Source: Madurella fahalii
Lineage: Eukaryota; Ascomycota; Sordariomycetes; Sordariales
Length of the DNA stretch: 64,000 bases
Assembly (NCBI GenBank): GCA_029876055.1
Contig: CM056875.1
Location: 1,364,001-1,428,000 of the forward strand
Reading direction: 5' to 3'
This document shows positions 34,217 through 44,600 of the stretch, in pieces (the first letter of the stretch is position 1; each line of letters starts with the position of its first letter). The notes beneath the pieces were generated by a model. It searched no databases. It worked only from the letters and a program-made list of their open reading frames with translations, and had not been told where the DNA came from. Position numbers and translations under genes: made by a program.

Positions 34217-35537
34217 ATGATGTTAACACGGTCTCCCGTTCCCACACCTTCAGCCAATGCGTCACCGGGAAGCAGCTTTCACAACTTCCACTATGCTCCA
34301 GCGCCATCACCGCGACAATCTTCTCCCCGGGCCCCGGCTGCTGCCAAGTTTCGCCGGCAGTCGACCTCGCCTCCCCCCGCCCCAATAGCGTCAACCTCAG
34401 CTCCGCGACAGAAACGATATGTAGCCGTTGACGCAGCGACACAGTATTCGCCGATGGAGCCGATGGACTACGCCACCGGCACGCTGCTCCCACGGATACC
34501 GCCCGTTGAAGCGGCGCAAATCGATCCCCCGCCAGTTTCGGGGCCAAAACCCATGGCCGTCCCCGGGGAGCGGCCCCAGGCCGCCATCCAGCCGCCAGCC
34601 AAGCCCTCCAAGGCAGTGTCTGCGGGTGCGAAGCAGTTGATAGGATCTCAAGCCGCCTCTCCTCCCAAGAGGAAAAATTCGCAGGGCCAGGGCAGCAGCT
34701 CCAGTGCGGCGCCAGCAGATGCGCTACAAAACCCCTCAGCACTCTCTAAGCGACCAAGACCCGAGGCTGCGCCAAAGGTCGTGCCACGGCGATATGAGCA
34801 CTGCCCGGTCGAAGATATGGTCGTTCTCATCGCCCACATGCTCGGGGAGCTCATTGAGACGAACGACACGCTTGCTCTTAAATCGGGCCATCTCACCCGG
34901 TTCCATTCTCGGTAGGCATTCCTCCGCCATGCGGGATCAATATCCTTCTTCTTGTTTCATTTTTTTTACTTCCCGGAAACTGACCATCATTTTGAATCTT
35001 AGCACTGCTCCCGGAATATCAGTGCTGGATTACCTTCACCGGTTAGCAAAGCACGCCACTCTCACCCCGCCCCTCCTTCTTTCCATGGTCTACTATATTG
35101 ACCGGTTATGTGCACTATACCCGGATTTTACCATCAACACACTTACAGTCCATCGTTTTCTCATCACTGCGGCTACGGTTGCAGCAAAAGGGCTCTCGGA
35201 CGCTTTCTGGAACAACTCGACATACGCAAGAGTGGGAGGAGTCAAGGTCGCCGAGCTCAAGTTGCTTGAATTGGAGTTTCTGCACAGGGTCGACTGGAAG
35301 ATCGTCCCGAACCCGGAAGTTCTCGTTGCCTATTATAAAGGGCTTGTTGACCGATGTCCGGGCTACTCGCTCCAGTCTGACGGGGAATTGGGGGACGAAG
35401 AGGCTATCGACGATAGCGACGCCGTGGACGACGACATTGATGACGTTGAGGGCAGCCAGGAGGATGTGTCTGATGACGAGACTAAGGTTTCTACAGGCGC
35501 AAGCGAAAAGCAAGAGGCGTCGCTCAGCAACGGGTAG
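34217..35537 (+). CDS. preg: PHO80-type cyclin (PREG), phosphate-repression regulator
   Basis: Cyclin partner of a Pho85/PGOV-type kinase that represses the phosphate-starvation response by acting on the NUC-1/PHO4 factor; nuclear. Two exons, 34217-34911 and 35003-35537, 409 residues. Residues 1-190 are disordered and rich in Pro, Ser and Ala. The cyclin domain starts at about residue 191 with RRYEHCPVEDMVVLIAHML and goes on with FHSRTAPGISVLDYLHRLAK, PPLLLSMVYYIDRLCALYP, FTINTLTVHRFLITAATVAAK and ELKLLELEFLHRVDWKIVP, diagnostic for Pho80/PREG. The last 60 residues are acidic (DSDAVDDDIDDVEGSQEDVS). The start ATG at 34217 was chosen; another in-frame ATG at 34097 would add 40 residues. The intron is in the position seen in relatives as I recall. 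Confidence 0.93.
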
Positions 35538-36091
35538 CGGACGCCATGTTCTGCGGGACTCTGGATTGTTATGCTTTTGGGGAGGATGGCTGCATGGGAC
35601 CGATGGCGGCACGATATTGGGGACACTGAGCGGAGTTTGGATGGGACTCTTTTTGCATGCTCGATTTCAAATCGGAACGGGACTCCATCGTCGGCGTGAG
35701 CTGGGAGTTGGAACGCAGGTTGTCAGGTTCCAGGTTTGGGTCTGTACATAGGTCTCGCGGAGATACCATGACAGCGGAAACCCGCATATATTTCGGCATA
35801 GATGCCGAAGCTACTATTATTATATTCCAGAGATTTGTCATGAAGTCTCTTTAATTGTGTATATCAGTTACTGAGGCATAAATCGTAGATGAGGCGCAAA
35901 CGGAACGGTGGGGGTGAAGGCATTTGTGGGGATTGGGACCCTTGGTAACGAAGCCCTGGCGGGCGGGTCCGAAAACCACCCCATGCCAAGACCCAACTGG
36001 GTAGCATCTTGGCTCTTTCTGAGCACTCAACTTTCCCGTTACGCGAAGCTCTCACCAAGAGCTGTCCTTCACCAGCATCATCCGCAAAACG
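35538..36091. other. Intergenic spacer PREG - EMC10
   Basis: About 550 bp with the PREG 3' region and EMC10 promoter, both genes on the plus strand. No gene seen. Confidence 0.6.
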
Positions 36092-36880
36092 ATGAGGCTC
36101 CCAACCCTCGTCTCGGCAATCCTGGCCGGCGCGGCCACGGCTCTCGCCAGCGCCGACCAGCGCGTCGCACCAATCTACATCCAACCGGTCGCATCATCAT
36201 TACAACAACCGACCTTGCTCGCCGAGCTTGCCATCCCCGACCCCTCAACCTCATCATCATCAACATCCACAACGACGCCAGCCGAAGTCCTCACTTACGA
36301 GGCCCCCGACCTGGACTTCCCCACTGACTCTTCCCAACAGCAACAACAACAACAACAACAATACCATCAACTCTTCCGCATAGGCGTCTACGACCCGTCC
36401 GCGCGCCAATGGCTCTCCTCGACCTCAGTGCTGTCCGCCGCCAACTTCGATAAGGGTTACGCGCCGCACTTTGTTGTGTCGGCCGATGCGGCGGGGAACT
36501 ATCTCGGGGTGCTGTGCCGCGGGGTGCGGATCGATGCCGGGCAGACGAGGGACTTTGGCCCGCAGGCCGTGGTGGTGACGACGGAGAAAGGGCCCCAGCC
36601 GGCGCTGGGGAAACCGGTTGTCCTGGACCCCGAAGGGAGGAAGGTGCAGGTTGAAGAGAAGGGGTTCCTTCAGAAGTATGCTCCCCGTCTTTTTCTTTTT
36701 TTTCTTGCTGGAAGTAGGGTTGGATTGGTTGGGGCGGTGCGGGATCGCGCCTGGGATGAGGATGATGTGGGTGACGATGATTATGATGATGATGATGCTA
36801 ACTGTTGTTGCTACAGGTATTGGTGGGCGCTGGCTATCGGCGCGTTCTTGTTGCTTTCGGGAGGAGGTGGTCAGGATTAA
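36092..36880 (+). CDS. EMC10: EMC10-like subunit of the ER membrane protein complex
   Basis: Luminal subunit of the ER membrane complex, which helps insert and fold multipass proteins. Two exons, 36092-36675 and 36817-36880, 215 residues. Residues 1-20 form a signal peptide (MRLPTLVSAILAGAATALAS). The middle holds two beta-rich stretches (LFRIGVYDPSARQW, GNYLGVLCRGVRIDAG) and a run of nine glutamines from a CAA repeat at about 36335-36362. The C-terminus has EEKGFLQKYWWALAIGAFLLLSG, the single membrane helix seen in fungal Emc10. The 141-nt intron (36676-36816) has no in-frame stop, so unspliced mRNA would encode a 262-residue protein with an acidic insert just before the helix. The spliced form is preferred because it restores the family's FLQKYWW junction. 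Confidence 0.88.
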   Translation: MRLPTLVSAILAGAATALASADQRVAPIYIQPVASSLQQPTLLAELAIPDPSTSSSSTSTTTPAEVLTYEAPDLDFPTDSSQQQQQQQQQYHQLFRIGVYDPSARQWLSSTSVLSAANFDKGYAPHFVVSADAAGNYLGVLCRGVRIDAGQTRDFGPQAVVVTTEKGPQPALGKPVVLDPEGRKVQVEEKGFLQKYAPRLFLFFLAGSRVGLVGAVRDRAWDEDDVGDDDYDDDDANCCCYRYWWALAIGAFLLLSGGGGQD

Positions 36881-37468
36881 TAGATTTGTTTTTGCTGTTT
36901 CTAAGTATGGGGCATACCATCGTGGTCGTCCCGTTATGGGCAAGTGAAGGTGCGTTACCGTGTCTATGTTTGTGTGGTTTACGGTAGGGCGTGTTCTCTT
37001 GGGTTATTTCTTAGCGTTCTTTCTCTGTATACCTACTTGGCTGGCAGCTTTTACGGATTTTCAGGGACCTAATAGGTTGCTTCCCGTCCATGTTCATTGT
37101 CTCTTCATTACTACCCATTTTCGATGCTGGGGCCTTCTCTGTATCAGCGTGCATAGAGCCTTGGCGTGGTGTCAGGCTCACAGACCGACCCTGGTCAGCT
37201 GGTTGCCAGTGGTGACCGGGCTGAAGCGTGGTTTCGTTGACCCCACAATTAAGCCCCAATAAAGCTCGAAGGCAAGCTGCGCCGACCAGAAATTCGGGCA
37301 CCCTCTCGGCCTGCCGATTAACTTGTTAACATTTTACTCCCTCCTCCCACCCCTCTTGCTTCTCTCTCAAACCCAACTTCGCCCGAGCCTCGCAAGACCC
37401 GCGGTTCGGAATATCGTCTGCACCACTTGACAGCACATACCATCTTCCGACCCAACTCGACCGTAGCC
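36881..37468. other. Intergenic spacer EMC10 - CHZ1
   Basis: About 590 bp with the EMC10 3' region and CHZ1 promoter; the last 150 bases are C- and T-rich. No gene seen. Confidence 0.6.
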
Positions 37469-37963
37469 ATGGCGACCGAGAACGGAACCGCCGAGAATAC
37501 GGCTGTCGCTAACCCGGATACCGGCGCCGCGCCCGCTACTGACCCCAAGGGCAAGGGCAAGGCTGTCGCGACCGAGGAGGAGCATACCGAGGACACTTCA
37601 ATGGTTGACGACGACGACGACGATGATGATGAGGAGGACGATGTCCCAGAGGTAAGTGCGCACGCGAGCTTAGTCGCATCGCCGCTAGAAATATCGTGCT
37701 AACAACGTTTCTACGCAGGAGCCCGAAGAGCGTATGTCAATCGCATTGTAATGCCCCGCCTACCCTCTCGCGTGTCTAACTGTTCTGCAGCCGATGATGA
37801 CAACATGGAAGAAATCGACCTTGACAATGTCATTGGCCGTCGCACTCGCGGCAAGGTGATCGACTTTGCGAAGGCGGCCGAGGAGAATCCGCCCGAGGAC
37901 GACGAGGACGAGGAAGATGATGAGGACTTTGAGGTCGAGGATGACAAGATGGACGAGGATTAA
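37469..37963 (+). CDS. CHZ1: Histone H2A.Z chaperone CHZ1
   Basis: Small acidic nuclear chaperone that carries H2A.Z-H2B dimers to the SWR1 remodeller. Three exons: 37469-37651, 37719-37731 (13 nt only) and 37791-37963, 122 residues. Acidic runs flank the CHZ motif, whose core here is NMEEIDLDNVIGRRTRGKVI (residues about 71-90), then IDFAKAAEENPPEDD. The glycine-arginine-rich IGRRTRGK segment is the recognisable part. The 13-base middle exon (GAG CCC GAA GAG plus one base) is needed to keep the frame; both its splice sites are consensus (CGCAG before, GTATGT after). Length matches fungal Chz1. Confidence 0.93.
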
Positions 37964-38873
37964 ACCAAGCATACTGCGCTACGAGCCTTGAGCTTAAAGG
38001 TCAGGCGCGTGTTCGCCATGGACAACAGGATGGGATTATGATATCACGACGGAATGAGGCGCCATATCCTCCGCCCTCAATGCTTTATTGCTTAGTAGGG
38101 CTTTGGGTTGGAAAAGGGCAGTTTGGGCGGCCTGTTGTCGGCCGTGTTAGTTGCCGCCTGAGGGGGCTGTCGCACCCGCGCGGGGGGAAACCCGCATATG
38201 GGGTCTGAGCAACTTCGTTGATATCTCTCGCAATGGTAAAACACACTTACGAGCGAGGCACATTGCAAGTGGTATTCCGACTTCTAGTGAACTTACTTCG
38301 AAGGCGCTCCATCCTTGTGGGTTGTGCACCCTTGCCCTGCCTAGTTTATTTCGGCGCATTGCCCCGGTTTGCGATGGCGCTATCAATTGCCATGGTCCAC
38401 ACCTCACAGTCCATGGCTTGCCCCATTTGGAGCAGCCCAAGCTTGATATTCCCACATGCAACTGGGTTCCCTGTTTACATCCAAGCCCTCAAATCAAACT
38501 GTTGTGGTTCAGGGGCTCGTCTCATTGATTGGTAGTCGATCACTCAGGGTGCAGGTTCACCTTTTTAGCACCGGCAGAGCACAGTGTTACTCTCCCCCGC
38601 TTGCCCCTGGGGAGTCATCGACGGCAATTGGCCAATCTTGTGAGAGCCAAAATTTGACACTTGGAGCAAAAAGCCTGGCTGGTTGGACAAAGAGCCAAGT
38701 CTAAACGACCGACGCAAGAGCCTGTGGCCAGATCCACTTCCGACTATCACCACGACGACACTTCGAGTGCCACCGTTTTTCTCCTTTCCCCCCCCCCCCA
38801 AGACGCTTTCCAGTCTGTCATGGAAAGCGGGCTTTTACCAAGATAACATTGCGTCCTGCGGAATACGCCCAAC
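37964..38873. other. Intergenic spacer CHZ1 - BET1
   Basis: About 900 bp with the CHZ1 3' region and BET1 promoter. A C10 run lies near 38790-38801. No gene supported. Confidence 0.6.
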
Positions 38874-39859
38874 ATGGCTTCTAGGTGAGTTGTATTGACG
38901 ATGGGGCTCACTGCGATCTCGCCGTCGGATGGGAAGGGATGGTCAAGGGCTAGGCTGCGATATCAATGCCGACGCGGAGCCGATATTTTGACAGTCAAAC
39001 CCTCCGAATACAACAGATTATTTCCCCAGCATCGTCTGCGACAGCGATCCGCTACCGCTTATCGCGCATGCCGACACGAAGTCCCCCATCCAGCCAGCCG
39101 CCCTCCCGACCACGTCCCACCATGCCCGTCTCCTATTCAAGTCCCACAGGACCATGCACTAATGCATACGGAACAGATTCGGAGCCTCGTCCCTCCATCA
39201 GCGCGACTCGCGCAGCGACCTTTTCAAAGGCTACACCGGCGGCGCGGGAAGCAGGGCAGTCAGCGCCAGCCCCAACCGGCAACAACCGGGCGGCGGCTAC
39301 GGATACAGTGGGTATCAGCCTGGCAACAGCAGTGGAAGCAGCAGCCATCTCGGGGCTGCGCCAGAGAGCCGGGGGGGTTACAGGCCGGCGACGCCGAACA
39401 GGAAGTGCGTATCTATCTAGATATCGATTGCGGGTGCATCGGATTAGGCGGGAGAGTGCGGGAGGCTGATGCTTTGTCTGAACAACATAGGGGCCAGTAC
39501 AGCGATGCGGTGCTTAACGAGCTCGAGAGCCAGAATGATCAGCAGGTGGAGGGGATCATGGGGAAAGTGAAGTTGCTGAAGGATGTGAGTCGTCGTCCCT
39601 CGCGTCTAGCCTTGTCAGCAGACATAATTCTAACCTACGACGCGCCGCATAGATGACGGTAGCAATCGGCGATGAGATCCGCGAGTCATCCGCCTTGGCC
39701 GAGAAGATGAACGAGGGTTTCGACCAGACACGCCTCCGGCTCCGCGGAACCATGAATAGAATGCTCGTCATGGCGGAGCGGACAGGCGTCGGCTGGAAGG
39801 TGTGGGTGGCTTTCTTCCTGGCCGTCATCTTCCTATTTGTATACGTCTGGTTGTTTTGA
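38874..39859 (+). CDS. BET1: Qc-SNARE BET1
   Basis: SNARE of ER-to-Golgi vesicle fusion, acting with Sed5, Bos1 and Sec22. Four exons: 38874-38884 (11 nt), 39177-39404, 39491-39584 and 39653-39859, 179 residues. The N-terminus (MASRFGASSLHQRDSRSDLF) is followed by a Gly/Ser/Asn-rich stretch of about 60 residues; the SNARE motif runs over residues about 85-145 (YSDAVLNELESQNDQQVEG, VAIGDEIRESSALAEKMNEGF) and a C-terminal membrane anchor follows (WVAFFLAVIFLFVYVWLF). The first exon is very small and joins in phase over a 292-nt intron. The last exon starts with a methionine codon, which would look like a separate short gene without the upstream exons. Confidence 0.92.
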
Positions 39860-40224
39860 AAGGGGAAATGTTCGGCTTGGAATTCTCGTGGCGGTTGTAT
39901 CTTTGGCTTAGACCCGGTTTTTCCTCAGGGACCGGTTGCATCGGCGCTTGGAGTTTGGGAAGCATACATATCTTGTCTCTTCTGGGTTACCGACTGCTGG
40001 CACGATGGCGTTCCAACACGCTCGCATGCAATCATCATGGAGGCTGGTTTGATAGAAAACGTAATGTCAAGACATGGATATTTCTTCCTACACCTAGAAT
40101 GAATGTTCTCAGCCACTGGGAATGCAAAACATCAGAAAGTGATCAACCTCTCAAACGCCACTATCAATACGGGTATCATGCAATTGTTAAACCGAATTAT
40201 CCTCTCCGTTTCTCACTTGTCCAC
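39860..40224. other. Convergent 3' spacer BET1 / APC15
   Basis: 365 bp between the stop codons of BET1 and the APC15 gene, which read toward each other. Confidence 0.65.
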
Positions 40225-41602
40225 CTACTGATCTCTTCTTCCAACATGAGGGCTGCTTCCCATAAAACTGCTTCCATCCCTCGACAGGAACCCACTGATA
40301 TCAAGACTCGACCTGGGGCCACCACTACGTCGAAGACTACTCCGATGATGCAGGATCTGCGAACTGCGGCGATAGCTAAGGTCGTGCCCGCCGCCGTCAT
40401 CACTGCTAAGCTCGGCTTCGGAGTCGGTGTGCTCATAGCCGCCGCCACTCTCAGCCTCGGGAATGTCATCGTCCAGGTTAGCTTCCATATCCATGTCCAA
40501 GCCGGGCTCTACCTCGTCTTCTCCGTAGGCGCCGCCCACGAGGTCCTCCTCCTCCAGAATCTGCGCCTGGTCCTCCTCATCAATGTCCTCTTCAGCGCCG
40601 TAGAGATCACCACCGACGTTGCCGCTCCCTTGCTGCCCACCCCGCGCCATCATCTGGCGCATGCGGTCCTCGGTCGCGCGCATATTTGCCATTCTATCAG
40701 CGAGTTCGCGATTCTGAACTCGCCGCTGGTTATCGAGCACCGACGTCTCATGCGCCCCACCATCCTCACTCCCCTCCTCTTCATCATCCTCCACCTCTTC
40801 CTCCTCTTCCTGGTCAATCTCCTCCTCATCATCCTCATCGCTCACCCCATCATATCCAAACCCGCCCTCGTCCGCGTCGGGGATATCCTCATCCAAATCC
40901 CTCCCTCCAGCACCCATCATATCATCCTCCTCCTCCTCATCCCCCTCCATCTCATCCTCCACCGCCATCATCATATCCACCTCCCCGCCCACTTGTCCCC
41001 CACGCGCGGCAGCCTGGGCAGCCTGGGCAGCCTGCGCCGCGGCCTCGGCCTCGGCCTCAGCCAGCTCCTGCGCCATCATCTCCCGCCTGACCGCCTCGGC
41101 GTGCTCCTCGGCCTCGCGCCGCTCCTCCCGCAGCTGGAAGAGCGTCTTGCTCACGCCGGGCGGCTTCAGCCAGGCGCAGCCCATGTTGCCCACGGCGGCG
41201 CGACGGCGGTCGGCGAGCAGCTCGTCTGCGCGGAGCCGGCCGAGGGGGGAGCGCTCGATCGCGCTGGCCGAGGCTTGGGCCGGCGATCGCGAGGCGGAGG
41301 CGCCGGGGCGGGTGGCCGGTGGGTTGTTGTTGTTATTGTTATTGGCTGCTGCTGGTTGAGCAGGATTGGCGGTGGCGCCATGTTCGGCTGTGGAGAGGGC
41401 GTGGCTGTCGAGAGGGGAGAAGGGGTAGGATGCGGTTGGGTTGCGGGACGAGGTGTACCAGAGGGAGTGGGACTGTTGGAGGGAACGGCGAATTAGCGCT
41501 TTTATGCCGAGGAGGTAGCTAACGTAGATATCTCAAAGTGGAGCGGTTGGCGATCCGACGACTTACGTCCCGCGGGGTGAGATCAGGTAGGACGGAGAAC
41601 AT
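40225..41602 (-). CDS. APC15: APC15/MND2-like subunit of the anaphase-promoting complex
   Basis: Small regulatory subunit of the cell-cycle ubiquitin ligase APC/C, nuclear. Two exons, 41602-41567 and 41472-40225, 427 residues. The N-terminus MFSVLPDLTPRD joins SHSLWYTSSRNPTAS; the conserved Apc15/Mnd2 block is LLADRRRAAVGNMGCAWLKPPGVSKTLFQ, followed by an alpha-helical REERREAEEHAEAVRREMMAQELA. The rest is low complexity: acidic runs (EDEMEGDEEEEDDMM), a poly-Asn stretch and a Ser-rich tail. The acidic half is long compared with yeast Mnd2, and its order and extent vary widely in fungi. The large plus-strand frame lying over it (39802-41496) is a shadow caused by the biased codons. The identity rests on the short N-terminal block, so moderate confidence. 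Confidence 0.8.
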
Positions 41603-44600
41603 TGTGATTCGTTCTATTTCGGCATGTGATTGCGATGTTGGGCTACGCGAAGGAGGAGCATCTCTATGTTTCGGATCGCCAGGTTATGTTCAAGTTCGGA
41701 CGGCAGTAATTCCACGTTATAATTTGTCGATGCGTTATTATGATGGAAGTTTTTGGTTGTTTTCATTCAGCACCCTGAGAAAGGAAGGCGCTCGTCGCGA
41801 TTGTTGACGGATGAAGATTCTGGACGGTGTTAATCCAACGGTTGCGGCCTCGTCGCACACAGTGTACATTCTACTTACCCCACAATGCGGCTGTCACGAT
41901 ATGGTCTGTGCACAGCGAGGCTTCAAACGCGGGCAGGGGTCCTCCCCACCAGGTCTGCGCTAAAATCTCCGTGAGCCTGGTTGTTCTGATTCGGGAGGTA
42001 CGTACCAGGCACCTCGAACACGGCCCACAGGGGACAGTTGAAAGTTCTCTGCCTCGTATTCTAGCATGTCCAACCTCCCTAAATGGCTCCATGCCGCGCG
42101 ACAAGAGCGTAACCGCTTGAATAAACGGATTAGTCTGCCGAAACCGGTGTTCCATCCTTTCAGCATTGTTCCCCGGTCTTCGGTGATGAAGAAATCGAGG
42201 GCCCCCGCCTTGGGCCCGAACCAAGCCGCGGCCTCTGCTTCCATCGGCAATAAACGGTGCCATTCCTTCACCGAGCTCGAGGCAGCGGGATCAAACCAGT
42301 GAATTTCACGTAGCCAGTCCCGTATGGAAAGCTGAACTCTGCTCGCTGATTCGATCAATGCTTGCAATAACCCATCGTTCGGGGTATACCCGCCAGGTGA
42401 GCAACATCCCTGGTGTCGTTGGCTCTAGGGGGGCCATGAGAGCAGGTGCTCGAGTTTACGTGAGGTAATGCGGAACACCAGTTGAGCTGTGCCTGCATTG
42501 CGGACCTTACCCCTTCCCTATTCGAGTAACGTTAAATTCGCCCCTTTAACAGGAGTTGCCCAGGTAAGGCCGCGGCCCGTTTTCGTCTACCCACGCTAAG
42601 GCCATCTACACATACCCTCGGGAATTTTCGGAACTGAGGAACCCCAGGTGGGCACGGCACGACTCAACACTACACTGAAAGCCCCCATACCATCGGCAGT
42701 GCTGCATTGCCGGCGCGTTTCGGCCGTCCTCTGAGAAATTTCTTCCCAGATCCTGTCAAGACTCCGGCTGGTTACCGGTGTTGCAGGATCTCCGTCGTGG
42801 CTGACAGCGGTCTGACTGAAGGCCAATTGGGTGTGTTAGGAGACGCCGATACCGGTCGGTTGGCGACAAACAGCTCATTTACAAGCTGCTGCTGGCGCGC
42901 CGCGGAATAATGGCACTCGATGGCTCCTATCGCGCAGTTTCCAGGAGGTGGAGCCAAATTGGCCAAGTACAGAAGGCAGGTCGGATGTTTTAAACCAAAC
43001 CGCCTTCCCGAGTATTCATGCAGCCGCCCGTCAGAGGGCCCCCACGAAGTGGGAAGTGGCATTTGGGGTCGAGCGGAAGCCAGGGTATCATTGCCTGTTG
43101 CTTCCCCGCCTGAATTGCATTCTACCCTGAGAAACCCGCTGGCTTCCTCTACGCACATGTTGTGCGGCTCTGAAATGCATGGTACAGACAAAACACGAGC
43201 AGATCCCAAAAGCCAAACATGCAGCGTTCCACAGCCGCGGGTTCCAATCTCGAGCTCTGCTAGATATCTAGGTAGTGATGGGTCGCGATGGTGGATGCCC
43301 CACCCAACTCAGGCCCGATTACCAGTGCCGTCTTGTGTCTGGAAACAGAAGCAACCCTATCCTTGAGCTCCGGTGGCCAACAATGCCCAGGTTGTAGCTG
43401 TGACGTCTGTGCATAGGGCGATCGGAGTACCGCCATCCCATGCTACTATAGGCTGACGGGGGGCAGCCTGCAAGATAAGGGTAGCGAGGCTGCGTCAAGC
43501 GGCCTGTGATTGGATAGCCGCATCTCCTTCTGTGATGATTCTTTTACAGCACCCAATCCCGCGACTTGCTGAGGCCATGAGAAGCCGCATCCGAAATACG
43601 GCCTTTGGTGGCCATTTTCGGTTTCTATTGCAGCTTCATTGTTGTCAATTGGGGCCTCTTCCGAGCCAGGTGGACTGGGAATTCTGGCATTGGATGGCCT
43701 CGGACGATGTCGCATGTTCTCTGCCGTTTCCACCGGCGCACCATACAGAGAGAGCGGACAACTGCGGAGCGGGGTTTGTATAATGACTATGCTCTGTGCC
43801 CTTAAGAACATCTTGGACGACATATTTCGGGTTACTTGTAGGCTTATGTCGCTGCAGGCGCGTTTCAGATGTCACTTTTGTTCAACCCTGCTTTTCTTCC
43901 TCCGTGCCATTCAGAGCACTGCTTCGAGTTGAGTAACGAGCCTTGTTCTTGGAAGATACCGGCTGACAGGGACCAAGGGACCGCCTCCGCAAGCCTCCAA
44001 GATTGGCGCTTCAACAGGCGACATCGGCGGCCGGTCTTTGAAAATGATCTGCTCTTATTGGCTCAGAGTTCAGGAAAGTTGACGTCCAACTTTTAATCCT
44101 GGCAGCCAGACAAGGATGCTCAAACGTGCTGTGGGTGTTACACATGCAGGCGATGCTTGTGGATCTCGGGCTAACCTGAATTAGCCATGCAAGATGCACA
44201 ACTGGTGTGGGGGCATTCATGAAGCCAACCGTCAACTGTATTTTGATGGCGAATTTATTTTACACACGCCATTGCGACGAAGCTGTCGAATGCCGTTCCT
44301 CCCGCCATATCTCAAGTATTCACACAGGTAACCACAGAGACCCAGTGTTGCAACCACTATTGAGAGAAAGACGGTTAAACATGGCCCGAAAGTAACCTCA
44401 CTTTTATGGGACACGCCATTGTACATACAGCCGATTACCTTTTTGAGTCCCAGAGTGAGGACACCAAGTATCCCGAGATAGGTCGCGACACGCTCACAGA
44501 AATACTAACCGGTTTGGTCAAACGTCGTCATGGACTCTTGCCACCCGAGCTGCTAGAATCATCTGGCAGTCCTCGCAGCGAGGCTTTGGTATTCGTCTGA

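Noticed and set aside
38895..39656. 253-codon plus-strand frame
   Set aside because: Different frame over the BET1 exons, which have consistent splice phases and a SNARE motif.
39802..41496. 564-codon plus-strand frame over APC15
   Set aside because: Antisense shadow of a gene with strong codon bias and acidic repeats; begins at GTG inside the BET1 last exon; the minus strand has the Apc15 block.
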